From the NCBI GenBank assembly GCA_003326205.1, contig LWTK01000011.1:227658-291657 (forward strand): DNA of 64,000 bases, written 5' to 3'. Source of the DNA: Nostoc sp. ATCC 43529. Lineage in GTDB: Bacteria; Cyanobacteriota; Cyanobacteriia; Cyanobacteriales; Nostocaceae. The position numbers and the translations under genes are program-made. The notes beneath the pieces are model-generated. The model ran no database searches, was not told the origin of the DNA, and saw nothing but the letters and a program-made list of their open reading frames with translations. This document shows positions 8,950 through 17,842 of this stretch, piece after piece; position 1 is the stretch's first letter; every line of letters begins with the position of its first letter.

Positions 8950-10683
8950 TTACCTCCAGCCCAAAAAACGCAAGCCAGGGACAATTAGGTAAAAACTCAC
9001 TCCTAACCAAAAGCTGAGAAATAAGCCTACAGAACCAAATAAAATCAGAGGCTTGTATAACTCCGCCCAGCCTGGTTGAGTGGAAAATTCCAACATTGGC
9101 GGTGCTAAGTTTATCAAAATCAAAGTTGCATAGGCGATCGCACTACCAAAGGCAGCGAACACTGCATACACTATATGATGGCTGCGAAGTCCTAAACTGA
9201 GGGTGAGTAGGCAAACTCCCACCAAAATCATTGCCACTAAGCCCTCGCCGCTGTTTCTTGGCGTTATGAATTGCAAAATCAACCAGCCGAAGCCATAACT
9301 AACGATGCCCATCAACGAGGCTACTAAAAATCGCCGTCTTTGACCAAAACACCCGGATACTGTCAGTCCCCATGCGGTTCCCCAACCGGCAGCAACAAAG
9401 ACTAAAATATCTGCGCCAAAGCTGGGTTGGGTGTTTGGAACTAATTGGTTAATCTGAAGCAAAAGAAATTCCACAATGCGAGGCCCCAAGCTGGTGCGAT
9501 AGGCCAAAATAAAACCAGCGATCGCCCCAAAACAAGCACCAAAACTAGTCAGCATCATCGCCCAAATTGTTGCCAAACAAGCTCGTACAATTTTCAGAAT
9601 TGTCTGAATAATAAAAATAAGGGTTTGATTTACACCTTGGCCAAATTGACCTAAAGCTTGTTCGACAGCTTGTGTTAGCTGTGTCAAGTTCTGGGAGGCT
9701 TGGGTTGAGGTTTGCTTAAGGTGATCGCGCAGTTGGGAAAATAACCTTGGCGATGGTAATGGTTGAGAAATCTTGGCTAGGCGTTTCTCAATCATCACTG
9801 CATTTACCGGACGCGATCGCACATCTTCCTGTACCATCTCATCCAGCAAGTCTGCTAACTCCGGGTTGACATTTACTTGGGTTCGCCAGCGCAACTCGCC
9901 AGTTTGCTGGTCTTCTAAATCTGGCGGATATTTGCCCGTTAGTAGTTCAATCATCGTTCGACCAAGGGCATAAAAATCGGCACCAGGCCCCACAATGCCT
10001 CCAGTCACCTGTTCTGGTGGACTGTAGCCAGAAGAAAATAATCGGGTGGAACTAGACCGGGAACCGACTTTTGAAGGGCTAACTTGTTTTGCTCCGCCAA
10101 AATCGATTAATACCAGGCGATCGCTTTTTGGTTCCCCTCCAAAGGTATCCAGCATCAAATTAGAAGGTTTGATATCTCGGTGAATAATTTGACGTTTGTG
10201 TAATTCTTTTAAAATCTCTACAGCTTGGGCGAACCAGTTTAAAACCAAATTCTCTGGACACCCTTGGGGATATTTTTGTAATATCTCCTCTAAAGTCTGC
10301 CCATTGATTTTTTCCATTACCAGACAAGGCAGTTGGTGAGGTTTGGGGTTGAACAAATTAAGATGAAAATACCCGTCAGCCTCAACTCTGGGCACCCCAG
10401 GATGCTGTAATCTCGATAAAACCTCCGCCTCTTGGGTAAACAATTCCAGTGCTTTTGGTGAATCTTCTACCAACACTTTCAGCACTTTTTCGGTTTGAGT
10501 TTTTTCATCCCAAACCGTGTAAATTTGAGCAAATCCCCCGGAACCCAAACGCTGAATTGGAACATAGCGGTCTAACAACTGTAGCGGTGCGCCACAACTG
10601 TTGCAAAATTTGTTTCCCCAAGGCTGAGGATAAGGACGTTGACAATCAGGATTTATGCAGTGAACCTTAGAAAAACTGTACAT
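8950..10683 (-). CDS. Zinc-ribbon Ser/Thr protein kinase with C-terminal membrane helices
   Basis: This ~577-residue protein begins with a four-cysteine zinc ribbon (CINPDC and CNSCG), then a Hanks-type kinase domain. The glycine loop is LGSGGFAQIY, the catalytic loop HRDIKPSN, the metal loop DFGGA, and a conserved SPPEQ follows. After a linker with SQASQNLTQLTQ come several hydrophobic segments (about residues 360-575), so the kinase is membrane-anchored. The protein phosphorylates Ser/Thr residues; the target is unknown. I chose ATG at 10683 because the longer frame needs a TTG start. Confidence 0.92.
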   Translation of the reverse strand: MYSFSKVHCINPDCQRPYPQPWGNKFCNSCGAPLQLLDRYVPIQRLGSGGFAQIYTVWDEKTQTEKVLKVLVEDSPKALELFTQEAEVLSRLQHPGVPRVEADGYFHLNLFNPKPHQLPCLVMEKINGQTLEEILQKYPQGCPENLVLNWFAQAVEILKELHKRQIIHRDIKPSNLMLDTFGGEPKSDRLVLIDFGGAKQVSPSKVGSRSSSTRLFSSGYSPPEQVTGGIVGPGADFYALGRTMIELLTGKYPPDLEDQQTGELRWRTQVNVNPELADLLDEMVQEDVRSRPVNAVMIEKRLAKISQPLPSPRLFSQLRDHLKQTSTQASQNLTQLTQAVEQALGQFGQGVNQTLIFIIQTILKIVRACLATIWAMMLTSFGACFGAIAGFILAYRTSLGPRIVEFLLLQINQLVPNTQPSFGADILVFVAAGWGTAWGLTVSGCFGQRRRFLVASLMGIVSYGFGWLILQFITPRNSGEGLVAMILVGVCLLTLSLGLRSHHIVYAVFAAFGSAIAYATLILINLAPPMLEFSTQPGWAELYKPLILFGSVGLFLSFWLGVSFYLIVPGLRFLGWR

Positions 10684-10842
10684 CAACGCTTTTGGGCACA
10701 ATGAATGCTAGCTCGTTTGATGCTCAAATCCCCTACTTTTAGCATTGTCTGTATAAATTATTGATATATTTTTATACTCAATAACCATACCCAACCAATG
10801 CTCACCCTCTGAGGGAAGGCAGAATAAAAGCTTATATCTATC

Positions 10843-10915
10843 TTAAATGGTAGAACTTCTCCATGCTCATCAATAGCTACCATGAGTTTAATTGCTTTGA
10901 TTTATTAGTAAACAT
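10843..10915 (-). pseudogene. Remnant of a second antitoxin start
   Basis: The reverse strand reads IKAIKLMVAIDEHGEVL, matching the start of the antitoxin at 11312-11566 (MKAIKVMATIDEDGQL). The match extends a few bases upstream (TTGTTGTAG...). No functional frame follows. It is the trace of a partial tandem duplication of the toxin-antitoxin module. Confidence 0.7.
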
Positions 10916-10917
10916 CG

Positions 10918-11319
10918 CTACAACAATTCTGTGGAGGAGTTGTTTTTTACGTCTTCATCTTCTCTAGCTGCATGTTGTTCGTAGTCAGCAATGATGCTTG
11001 TAAGCTCATCTGCTGTAATATCACCTTGCTCAGATTTAGTATAAATAGTTAATAAAATGATACCTTTTGCCGTTTTGAGGTAATAAATAAGACGGTAACC
11101 ACCACTTTTACCTTTTTGAATGTTACTATTTCGGACTCGCAGCTTAAAAATTTCATAACTAATCCCAGATATCCGATCTCCAGGTAAATCGCCCCGTTCA
11201 AGTTGTTCGATTACAGGTTGTATATCACTACGAATACTACGATATTTTTTGGCTAGAGTACGTAGATTTCGGTTGAACGTTGGCGCAGCTTCAACCTGAA
11301 TAAATGGTTGTTCAGACAT
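10918..11319 (-). CDS. RelE/ParE-family toxin
   Basis: This ~133-residue basic protein has the ParE/RelE pattern: FNRNLRTLAKKYRSI near the start, YEIFKLRVRNSNI in the central sheet and GGYRLIYYLKTAKGIILLTIYTKSEQGDI near the end. Such toxins either cut mRNA on the ribosome or poison gyrase; the sequence does not decide which. It starts inside the last codons of the upstream antitoxin gene (8-base overlap), the usual toxin-antitoxin arrangement with autoregulation by the pair. ATG at 11319 is preferred over TTG two codons earlier. Confidence 0.85.
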   Translation of the reverse strand: MSEQPFIQVEAAPTFNRNLRTLAKKYRSIRSDIQPVIEQLERGDLPGDRISGISYEIFKLRVRNSNIQKGKSGGYRLIYYLKTAKGIILLTIYTKSEQGDITADELTSIIADYEQHAAREDEDVKNNSSTELL

Positions 11320-11566
11320 CCTCAAGTCCTTCCCAAAGTTGAGCCACGGGAATTGTCTGTCCTTTCATTGCTTCATGCCAAGCTTGACGAAAATCTTCTA
11401 GAATCGCTTCTTTAGATTTATCATCTTCATCAATTTCTTCTAGTTCTGGGATGAGGACAATAACTTCAACGCGACTTTTCTTATTAATGATTAAGGGACG
11501 ATCTAAAGTAAGTTGTCCATCCTCATCAATAGTCGCCATAACTTTAATAGCTTTCATGTTATTCAT
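11312..11566 (-). CDS. Antitoxin of the RelE/ParE-type pair
   Basis: This 84-residue acidic protein has an N-terminal beta-rich segment (MKAIKVMATIDEDGQL) that resembles the DNA-binding part of AbrB-like or related cyanobacterial antitoxins, then an acidic linker (ELEEIDEDDKSKE) and a helical tail (FRQAWHEAMKGQ) likely to wrap the toxin. It overlaps the toxin gene and starts 9 bases after dnaG ends. Role is inferred from the pairing. Confidence 0.75.
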   Translation of the reverse strand: MNNMKAIKVMATIDEDGQLTLDRPLIINKKSRVEVIVLIPELEEIDEDDKSKEAILEDFRQAWHEAMKGQTIPVAQLWEGLEDV

Positions 11567-11574
11567 AAATATAA

Positions 11575-13488
11575 CTACAACAAATCTGTGATGGAAAATA
11601 GCCGTTGTCTGTCTATTTTTTGAAGCTTGAGTTTTTCGGCATAAAAAGCCTGATAATAGGATTGATATTTTTCTGGTTCAGTTTCGGGATCGGTTTGCTG
11701 CCAGAGTTCCAAAAAGTGGCGATAGCGTTTTTCCAGCATTACCAAATCCATGCAAGCGATCGCAGCTTGAACCACCTGCGGAGTGCGAATTATTTCTGTC
11801 TTTGTTTTCTCGTTCAAATGAAATAGATGCGATACTAATCCCAGGTCTTCTGATAATTCTAAATATTTATTTTGCAGAGTTGAAATTAAATCTATTTGTT
11901 CCACCGTTGTTTCTAAAATCTGCCGCCACAATAATCGATGGTGGGAAAGGCTAAATTGTAAATCCCGTTCTTCTAGTTCGTCAATAATTATTTGACGCTG
12001 TTCAGGACAATGCAAGTAAATTCGCAGTAATAATGCTTCTGCATATTCTAAAAGGCTGCGTTCTGTCGGGAGTGGGGAAAGTTTTTCACTACCTCCCCAT
12101 GCTTTTTTCGCTGATACGGGTTTGGAATATGTAGGCGCAGGGGGAGCAATTTGAGTTAGTAAATTTTCGACACGTAGTGGTATAAGTCTGGTATCGCCTA
12201 AACTGAGAATTTCTGCACAATAAGAAACATAATAATTCCGCGTATCGCTGTTAGCGATATTTTTGAGTAATTTAACTAATTGCTGAGTTACTTGTTGAAA
12301 GTCGGTAGCTTGTTTTAAGTCGCGGTTTTGAATAATTTGTTGAATTTGCCAGTCTAACCAAAGGGGCGCGTTTGCTAACAGTTGTGCATAATCTTCTGGT
12401 GTTTGTTCGCGCAAGTATTCATCAGCATCTTTGCCATTAGGTAAATTGAGAATTTTTAGCTGCACTTCTCCTTTATATGCTAGTTCGGCAATTTCGCCGA
12501 TCGCTCTTTCGGCTGCATTAGTTCCGGCTTTATCAGCGTCAAAGTTGAGTACTAGTTGTTTCGATTCGCTGTAACGTAATACTAGCCGCACTTGTTCTAA
12601 GCTTAAGGCTGTACCAAGGGAAGCGACGGCGTTATTAATCCCAGCGGCGTGGAGAGCGATCGCATCAAAATAACCCTCCACCACCACTGCTCGATCGAGT
12701 TGGGAAATTCCGGTTTTGGCTAGATCCAGGGCAAATAATGTTTTACCTTTACTAAAAAGTTCGGTTTCTGGGGAATTTAAATATTTTGGTTGTTCGTCAG
12801 TCAGGGTTCTACCGCCAAAAGCAATGACGCGTCCTTGGACATCGCGGATGGGAATCATTAAGCGATCGCGGAACACATCATAATAACCGCCGCCTTCTTT
12901 GCGTGGTTTAATCAATCCGGCTTTTTCCACCAGTTGCGCTGGATAACGTTTGTCTTCCACCAAGTAGCGATACAGAGTTTCCCAACCTGCCGGCGCATAA
13001 CCCAAACCAAACTGCTGTATGGTTTCTTCTTGAAGTCTGCGGTTAGATCGCAAATATTCAATTGCCTTTTGCCCTTGGGATTGTCTGAGGGCGTGTTGAT
13101 AAAACTGCGCCGAAGAAGCCAGAACTTCATATAATTGTTCGCGCAAAGACAGTTGACGCTGTAATTCTTGGCGTTGTTCGGGTTCTAAGGTTTGTACGGG
13201 TATTTGGTAACGCCGTGCTAAATCCAGTACTACCTCAGCAAAAGAACGCTTTCCCAAGTCCATGACAAACTTGATCGCATTTCCCCCAGCTTGACAGCCG
13301 AAGCAATAATACATTTGCTTAGTTTGGCTAACAGTGAAGCTGGGAGATTTTTCATCATGAAACGGGCACAACCCGACAAAATCTTTCCCTCGCTTACGTA
13401 AAACTACGTACTCCGAGACAACATCGACAATATCAGCTCGTAGTTTAACTTCTTCAATTGTGTCTGGGTGTAAGCGGGGGATTTGCAT
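11575..13488 (-). CDS. dnaG: DNA primase DnaG
   Basis: This 637-residue primase makes RNA primers at the replication fork. The N-terminal zinc-binding motif is CPFHDEKSPSFTVS with CFGC (about residues 37-61), followed by the catalytic core and the TOPRIM domain (VVVEGYFDAIALH, then LNFDADKAG). A C-terminal helicase-interaction region follows. I set the start at 13488 (MQIPRLHP), the usual N-terminus of cyanobacterial DnaG. A longer frame to 13626 only translates the CCTGCCT/GGGCATT repeat spacer. The toxin-antitoxin pair follows directly. Confidence 0.96.
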   Translation of the reverse strand: MQIPRLHPDTIEEVKLRADIVDVVSEYVVLRKRGKDFVGLCPFHDEKSPSFTVSQTKQMYYCFGCQAGGNAIKFVMDLGKRSFAEVVLDLARRYQIPVQTLEPEQRQELQRQLSLREQLYEVLASSAQFYQHALRQSQGQKAIEYLRSNRRLQEETIQQFGLGYAPAGWETLYRYLVEDKRYPAQLVEKAGLIKPRKEGGGYYDVFRDRLMIPIRDVQGRVIAFGGRTLTDEQPKYLNSPETELFSKGKTLFALDLAKTGISQLDRAVVVEGYFDAIALHAAGINNAVASLGTALSLEQVRLVLRYSESKQLVLNFDADKAGTNAAERAIGEIAELAYKGEVQLKILNLPNGKDADEYLREQTPEDYAQLLANAPLWLDWQIQQIIQNRDLKQATDFQQVTQQLVKLLKNIANSDTRNYYVSYCAEILSLGDTRLIPLRVENLLTQIAPPAPTYSKPVSAKKAWGGSEKLSPLPTERSLLEYAEALLLRIYLHCPEQRQIIIDELEERDLQFSLSHHRLLWRQILETTVEQIDLISTLQNKYLELSEDLGLVSHLFHLNEKTKTEIIRTPQVVQAAIACMDLVMLEKRYRHFLELWQQTDPETEPEKYQSYYQAFYAEKLKLQKIDRQRLFSITDLL

Positions 13489-13490
13489 AG

Positions 13491-13548
13491 GATTGGGCAT
13501 TGGGCATGGGAAAACAGGAGGCAGGAGGCAGGGGGCAGGAGGCAGAAG
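13491..13548. repeat. Purine-rich spacer repeats (GGGCATT/GGAGGCA)
   Basis: Short GGGCATT and AGGAGGC repeats lie immediately upstream of the dnaG start and create a false N-terminal extension of that frame. Confidence 0.75.
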
Positions 13549-13726
13549 TTCTTTAATGCGTGAATTTTGAATTGATTTGTCTCCCCAGTCCGTCGCCATC
13601 AACTTTGGAGAAATAACAAAGGACAAATGACTTTCGACTTCTGATAGCTATTATATTGTTGTTGCGAAGCCACCAATTATGTCTAGAATTGCTAACGCTT
13701 AATTTTAACAGAGGAAATACTCAAAG

Positions 13727-15076
13727 ATGGGACGTATTTTTATCTCGGCGGCTCACGGAGGCAAAGAAGCGGGAGGAATCGATCCGGGTGCGATCGCTGG
13801 TGGTACAACTGAAGCTAAAGAAATGATTCTGCTGCGGGATTTGATTGTCACGGAACTGCGGGCGCGGAATTTTGAAATTTTAGCAGTTCCTGATGATTTG
13901 AGTGCTGCTCAAACTATCAGCTGGATCAATTCCCGTGGACGCCAGGGTGATGTGGCGCTAGAAATTCAATCTGATGCAGCTGGCAGTCCTGCTGTACGTG
14001 GGGCTAGTGTGTTCTACATTGCCAACAATACTGAGCGTAAAGCCAATGCCGAACAGTTGCTAGTGGCACTGTTGCGTCGCGTACCTCAATTACCAAATCG
14101 CGGAGTCAAGCCAGATACAAATAGTGGATTGGGTAGTTTGGCATTCTGTCGGCAAACAAGGCTTCCAGCTTTGTTAATGCAAGTGGGATTTCTCAGCAGT
14201 CCAGAGGATCGGGCTTTGCTGCAAACTCGTCGCCGCGATTTTGCTTTGGGAATTGCTGACGGATTGGCATCTTGGAGTCGTGTAATTGACCCTACCGGAA
14301 CTCCCACAGAACCTACTTATGCACCAATTAATATTAATATTAACGGGCAAAATTATTCAGAACAAGGAATTTTAGTTAATGGTAATGCTTACATTCCCAT
14401 TGATTTAGTAGACCGTCTGCGAATAGATTTATCAAAAGCACCGAATGTCAATCGAATTACTTATCGGAGAATCGTGTATGTCAAAGCGATCGAACTGCGG
14501 GATTTTAATGTTGCCGTCGGTTGGGATGCTGGAACTCGTACTGTCAGCTTGCGATCGAATTTAATAGTTTGTGCTGGTCAATTAGACCGGGTAATGTCAA
14601 ACGGTAATACTTCAGAAGTACAGTTACAATTATTCCTCAGAAATAATAATGAAAATGCTTTGGTAAAGTTTCCTGATATCTCAAAACTTTATCGCGAAGA
14701 AGCAGGTATAGAAGGGGTAAATTATGATATTGCTTTTTGCCAAATGTGTGTAGAAACGGGATTTTTAAGGTTTGGCGGTGATATTAAACCCGAACAAAAT
14801 AACTTTGCTGGTTTAGGGGCGATCGGTGGCGGTTCGGAGGCTGCATCTTTTCCCAGTGCCAGAATTGGAGTTAGGGCACACGTGCAACATTTAAAAGCTT
14901 ACGCTAGTTTAGAACCTTTGGTACAGGAAGTAGTAGACCCCAGATTTCGTTTTGTGACGCGAGGAATTGCACCATTAATTGACCAACTATCAGGGCGCTG
15001 GTCAGCAGATTTAGATTATGGTGCAAGAATTACAGCAATGTTGAAACGATTATATGAGTCAGCAGGACTTCTTTAA
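13727..15076 (+). CDS. N-acetylmuramoyl-L-alanine amidase with glucosaminidase-like C-terminus
   Basis: This 449-residue protein starts with an Amidase_3 domain (IFISAAHGGKEAGGIDPGA to MQVGFLSSPEDRALL, about 1-185), a zinc amidase fold that cuts the peptide from N-acetylmuramic acid. The zinc histidine is in AAHGG and the motif ending in QVGFLS is conserved. A middle domain (about 200-290) looks like a copper-amine-oxidase-N stalk. The C-terminal part, with CQMCVETGFLRFGG and NNFAGLGAIGGG, resembles the glucosaminidase/lysozyme-like fold. No signal peptide is evident. It probably acts on peptidoglycan, for instance at cell septa. Confidence 0.85.
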   Translation: MGRIFISAAHGGKEAGGIDPGAIAGGTTEAKEMILLRDLIVTELRARNFEILAVPDDLSAAQTISWINSRGRQGDVALEIQSDAAGSPAVRGASVFYIANNTERKANAEQLLVALLRRVPQLPNRGVKPDTNSGLGSLAFCRQTRLPALLMQVGFLSSPEDRALLQTRRRDFALGIADGLASWSRVIDPTGTPTEPTYAPINININGQNYSEQGILVNGNAYIPIDLVDRLRIDLSKAPNVNRITYRRIVYVKAIELRDFNVAVGWDAGTRTVSLRSNLIVCAGQLDRVMSNGNTSEVQLQLFLRNNNENALVKFPDISKLYREEAGIEGVNYDIAFCQMCVETGFLRFGGDIKPEQNNFAGLGAIGGGSEAASFPSARIGVRAHVQHLKAYASLEPLVQEVVDPRFRFVTRGIAPLIDQLSGRWSADLDYGARITAMLKRLYESAGLL

Positions 15077-15172
15077 GTTTTCATCTCCTATTCCCATAAA
15101 GATGAGGAATTGTTGGAAGAATTTGTCACTCATTTAGCTAGCCTCAAGTGGCAGGGCTTGAGTATTAGATAA
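15077..15172 (+). pseudogene. TIR-domain N-terminal fragment
   Basis: Directly after the amidase stop codon a frame reads VFISYSHKDEELLEEFVTHL and ends after 31 residues. This is the beta-A strand and first helix of a bacterial TIR domain, normally followed by ~100 more residues. No start codon or remaining domain is seen. It is a relic of a TIR protein gene. Confidence 0.7.
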
Positions 15173-15227
15173 AAAATAAGGGGTAATAGCAACTAATCCC
15201 CCTTGTTAATTTATAATTTAGTAATAA

Positions 15228-16001
15228 TTAAGCCGTCTTAAAAAATCGGATAATTTCTCGCACATGATCTAGAAATTGACCATCAGTTGAAAGTTGCGCG
15301 ATCGCATTTCTCGCTTCTCTTCCTAAACGTTCGTGTTCTGTGTGATTTATTGCACGTAATTCTTCTAAATTAGCCGCAATCCGCGCTAAATCTCTGCGAG
15401 TTTCTTCAGCAAAACGTTGTTGCGTTGCTGGCAATGAAGAGGATTGTTCTGGGTTCAGTTGCTCCTCTAAAGATTGGACTTTTTGTTCTAAATTAGCAAA
15501 GCGATCGCGCAGTTCAACAATATCTTCACGAGGATACTTCCATTCTTGGCGAATCATCGTTAACCGTGCATATAAATACTCGTAAGCCCTAATCGCTGGA
15601 CGCAGAATTGTTAATAACAAAGCCGCACCAGAACTGACATATCCGACTGTACTAATACCAGTGACAGCAAGAGTATAAAGACCAACGGCTGAGAGTAAGT
15701 GTAAAGCAATGGCAACCCAGAGCGATCGCTTTGCCAAAACTGTGACATACTTTACTTGTTTTTCATCGACTGGAATTCCTTTTTCTGTAGATTGTGCTGC
15801 TTCTGCTAAAACTTCTTTAGCTTGAAAATGCACGTTCCACGGTACCGTAACAATTACTAACAGCCACCAAAAACTTGCACCACCAATCACCCAGTCAAGA
15901 AAGCTACCAGCAGGTATGTGCAACCATTGAAGTAAACCAAAAGCAGCTAACACCACAATCACAATGCTAGCAATGGAACTGATAAAAAAGTTAATATACA
16001 T
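15228..16001 (-). CDS. Conserved membrane protein with coiled-coil tail
   Basis: This 257-residue protein has four hydrophobic segments (about residues 5-27, 37-55, 93-115 and 118-138) and a long helical, charged C-terminal part with a probable coiled coil (REDIVELRDRFANLEQKVQSLEEQL). The pattern is that of an inner- or thylakoid-membrane protein with a cytoplasmic rod. I do not recognise a named family. Its neighbours give no clear hint. Confidence 0.75.
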   Translation of the reverse strand: MYINFFISSIASIVIVVLAAFGLLQWLHIPAGSFLDWVIGGASFWWLLVIVTVPWNVHFQAKEVLAEAAQSTEKGIPVDEKQVKYVTVLAKRSLWVAIALHLLSAVGLYTLAVTGISTVGYVSSGAALLLTILRPAIRAYEYLYARLTMIRQEWKYPREDIVELRDRFANLEQKVQSLEEQLNPEQSSSLPATQQRFAEETRRDLARIAANLEELRAINHTEHERLGREARNAIAQLSTDGQFLDHVREIIRFFKTA

Positions 16002-16095
16002 TTTGTATTGTCTCCGATGAAACCATCATTTCGATCGTGACTATGCCCCAGCAGTTTTACTGAAATAATTGTGATGCTTTTTTTTGTTGCACACA

Positions 16096-16153
16096 CTATC
16101 TTTTGGATGAGATAGCTACATCAAATAAGTTAAGTATCTTTCTCACCTTTTTG
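16096..16153 (-). pseudogene. Duplicated 3' tail of the lipoprotein gene
   Basis: The reverse strand reads KGEKDT, a stop, then CSYLIQK, matching the end of the lipoprotein coded at 16600-17007 (KGSKDTQPIWRSYLIQ) but with stop codons. It sits about 450 bases downstream of the intact tail. Confidence 0.7.
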
Positions 16154-16229
16154 TAAAAATTAGTAACACAAATGCTTGTGATAGTTTTTCTAGCTGCACA
16201 TATAGCAGAATGACGAATTCACAATTCAT

Positions 16230-16379
16230 ACTAATGGTCTATCGCATTAATTTTGCAGGTTTAATAAACGTAGACGCGGAGCGGCTTGCCGCAGGCTACC
16301 GCAAAGGACGCAAAGAGCGCAAAGAAAGAAAAATTAAGAAGAAGTTCACCCCTCATAACTAATGCAATGAACCACTAAT
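16230..16379. mobile_element. MITE-like element, copy 1
   Basis: It begins ACTAATGGTCTATCGCATTAAT and ends with an imperfect inverted form (about 16 of 22 bases). The interior contains a small GC-rich repeat. It shares its right end with the next copy. Confidence 0.6.
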
Positions 16380-16498
16380 GGTCTATCGCATTAATTTTGA
16401 TGAGTTCGTAGTAAGCACTTCAGTGCTTAAAAATCTAGGACTAAAGTCCTGACTACAAACTTATTCACATATCATAACTAATGGGACAGACTACTAAC
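16374..16498. mobile_element. MITE-like element, copy 2
   Basis: It has the same left end as copy 1 (26 bases identical) and a similar right end, but an unrelated interior made of two small palindromes (GCACTTCAGTGC and GGACTAAAGTCC). The two elements lie end to end between the lipoprotein gene and the duplicated piece of its tail. Confidence 0.6.
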
Positions 16499-16599
16499 TT
16501 GCGCTCAAAGGGACTGGGGGGATTAGGGTTGAAACAGAATATTCTTACTCCCTACTCCCAACCTCAGTTATTATTTTTGGCTACAACTTAGTATCAAAA

Positions 16600-17007
16600 C
16601 TATTGAATGAGATAACTACGCCAAATTGGTTGAGTATCTTTGCTACCTTTATCCGGAAGCAGTAATCGCCAAGTTTTACCTTCTTGCTGAATTTGCAAGT
16701 AAAGGTTAAAGGGTTTTCGCGGTTGTGTTAAGCTTCGTTTTGGTAACTTAACAATTAAATCATAAGTTCCTTGGACGCGGAAAGCTGGTAAATTTTCAAT
16801 AGTTAGGGGTTGTTCTTGGCTAATGGATAGCCGCTTGATTTCAAATCCTTGAAAATCTAAATCCAACTGCTGGCTAAGCTTTTGTTGAGTTTGTTCTAAC
16901 TCAAATGCGATCGCTTTTTGCACTAACTCGCTAGTCGGTACCAATCCAATAGTGCCACAAGCCGTCAATAGAACCAACAATATTACTGTTAAAAGCAACC
17001 GCACCAT
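16600..17007 (-). CDS. Small lipoprotein
   Basis: This 135-residue protein has a lipoprotein signal peptide with lipobox LTAC (lipidated Cys at about residue 17). The mature part starts with a helix and continues as beta-strands, including LPAFRVQGTYDLIVKLP and PFNLYLQIQQEGKTWRLLLP. It is probably attached to the cytoplasmic or outer membrane. The family is a conserved cyanobacterial protein without known function. Confidence 0.8.
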   Translation of the reverse strand: MVRLLLTVILLVLLTACGTIGLVPTSELVQKAIAFELEQTQQKLSQQLDLDFQGFEIKRLSISQEQPLTIENLPAFRVQGTYDLIVKLPKRSLTQPRKPFNLYLQIQQEGKTWRLLLPDKGSKDTQPIWRSYLIQ

Positions 17008-17074
17008 ATTAATCCTAAGAAACCACTAATCAGCGATAGTATAACTGTAGATTCCCTAAATTTTCTCATCTACC

Positions 17075-17740
17075 ATGCCAAAACAGTCTATAGGTCTTGA
17101 TAACCAACTATACAATTATCTTTTATCTGTTTCGCTGCGAGAACCAGAAATTCTTTGGAAGCTGCGTCAAGAAACCGCGAACCACCCCAATGGCACAATG
17201 CAGATTTCGCCAGAACAAGGGCAGTTTATGAGGCTTTTGGTGCAGCTGATTGGAGCGAAGAAAACCTTGGAAGTTGGCGTGTTTACAGGTTATAGCTCAC
17301 TTTCTGTAGCTTTGGCGCTACCAGATGATGGTAAGATTATTGCGGCTGATGTGAGTGAAGAATTTACTGCGATCGCCAGACGGTATTGGCAAGAAGCTGG
17401 GGTTGCCCATAAAATCGATTTGCATTTGGCACCAGGCTTCGAAACTTTAGATCGATTGTTAGCAACTGGCCAAGCCGAGACATTTGATTTTGCTTTTATC
17501 GATGCTGATAAAGAAAATTATGATGGATATTACGAGCGATCGCTACAATTAATACGTCCAGGCGGATTAATTGCGATTGATAATGTTTTGTGGTCAGGAC
17601 ACGTTGCTGACCCACAATTTCAAGATGAAAGTACCCAAGCAATTAGGGCGCTGAACGAAAAATTACACCATGACGAACGCGTAATTCTTTCTCTTGTCCC
17701 CATCGCAGATGGACTTACTTTAGCAGTTAAACGACGCTAG
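17075..17740 (+). CDS. Class I SAM-dependent O-methyltransferase
   Basis: This 221-residue protein belongs to the caffeoyl-CoA/catechol O-methyltransferase family (Methyltransf_3). The SAM-binding motif is LEVGVFTGYSSLS (about residues 68-80), the metal-site motifs are FAFIDADKENYDGYYE and IAIDNVLWSGHV. The family uses a divalent metal to bind vicinal hydroxyls. Length and order match the family. Cyanobacterial homologues methylate catechols and related phenolics; the actual substrate is unknown. Confidence 0.93.
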   Translation: MPKQSIGLDNQLYNYLLSVSLREPEILWKLRQETANHPNGTMQISPEQGQFMRLLVQLIGAKKTLEVGVFTGYSSLSVALALPDDGKIIAADVSEEFTAIARRYWQEAGVAHKIDLHLAPGFETLDRLLATGQAETFDFAFIDADKENYDGYYERSLQLIRPGGLIAIDNVLWSGHVADPQFQDESTQAIRALNEKLHHDERVILSLVPIADGLTLAVKRR

Positions 17741-17804
17741 TGCATTTGGATATACTTACTTGATTTGATTGTCATTAGCCATTTATAATTGGTAATTACT
17801 TTTT

Positions 17805-17842
17805 AATGACCAATGACTAATGACTAATGACTAATGACTAAT
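17805..17842. repeat. Heptamer tandem repeats (STRR type)
   Basis: TGACTAA heptamers lie between the converging methyltransferase and metallophosphoesterase genes and reach into the last codons of the latter. Confidence 0.8.

Noticed and set aside
13489..13626. N-terminal extension of DnaG by 46 residues
   Set aside because: The extra residues translate GGGCATT/GGAGGCA spacer repeats; the family start is MQIPRLHP at 13488.
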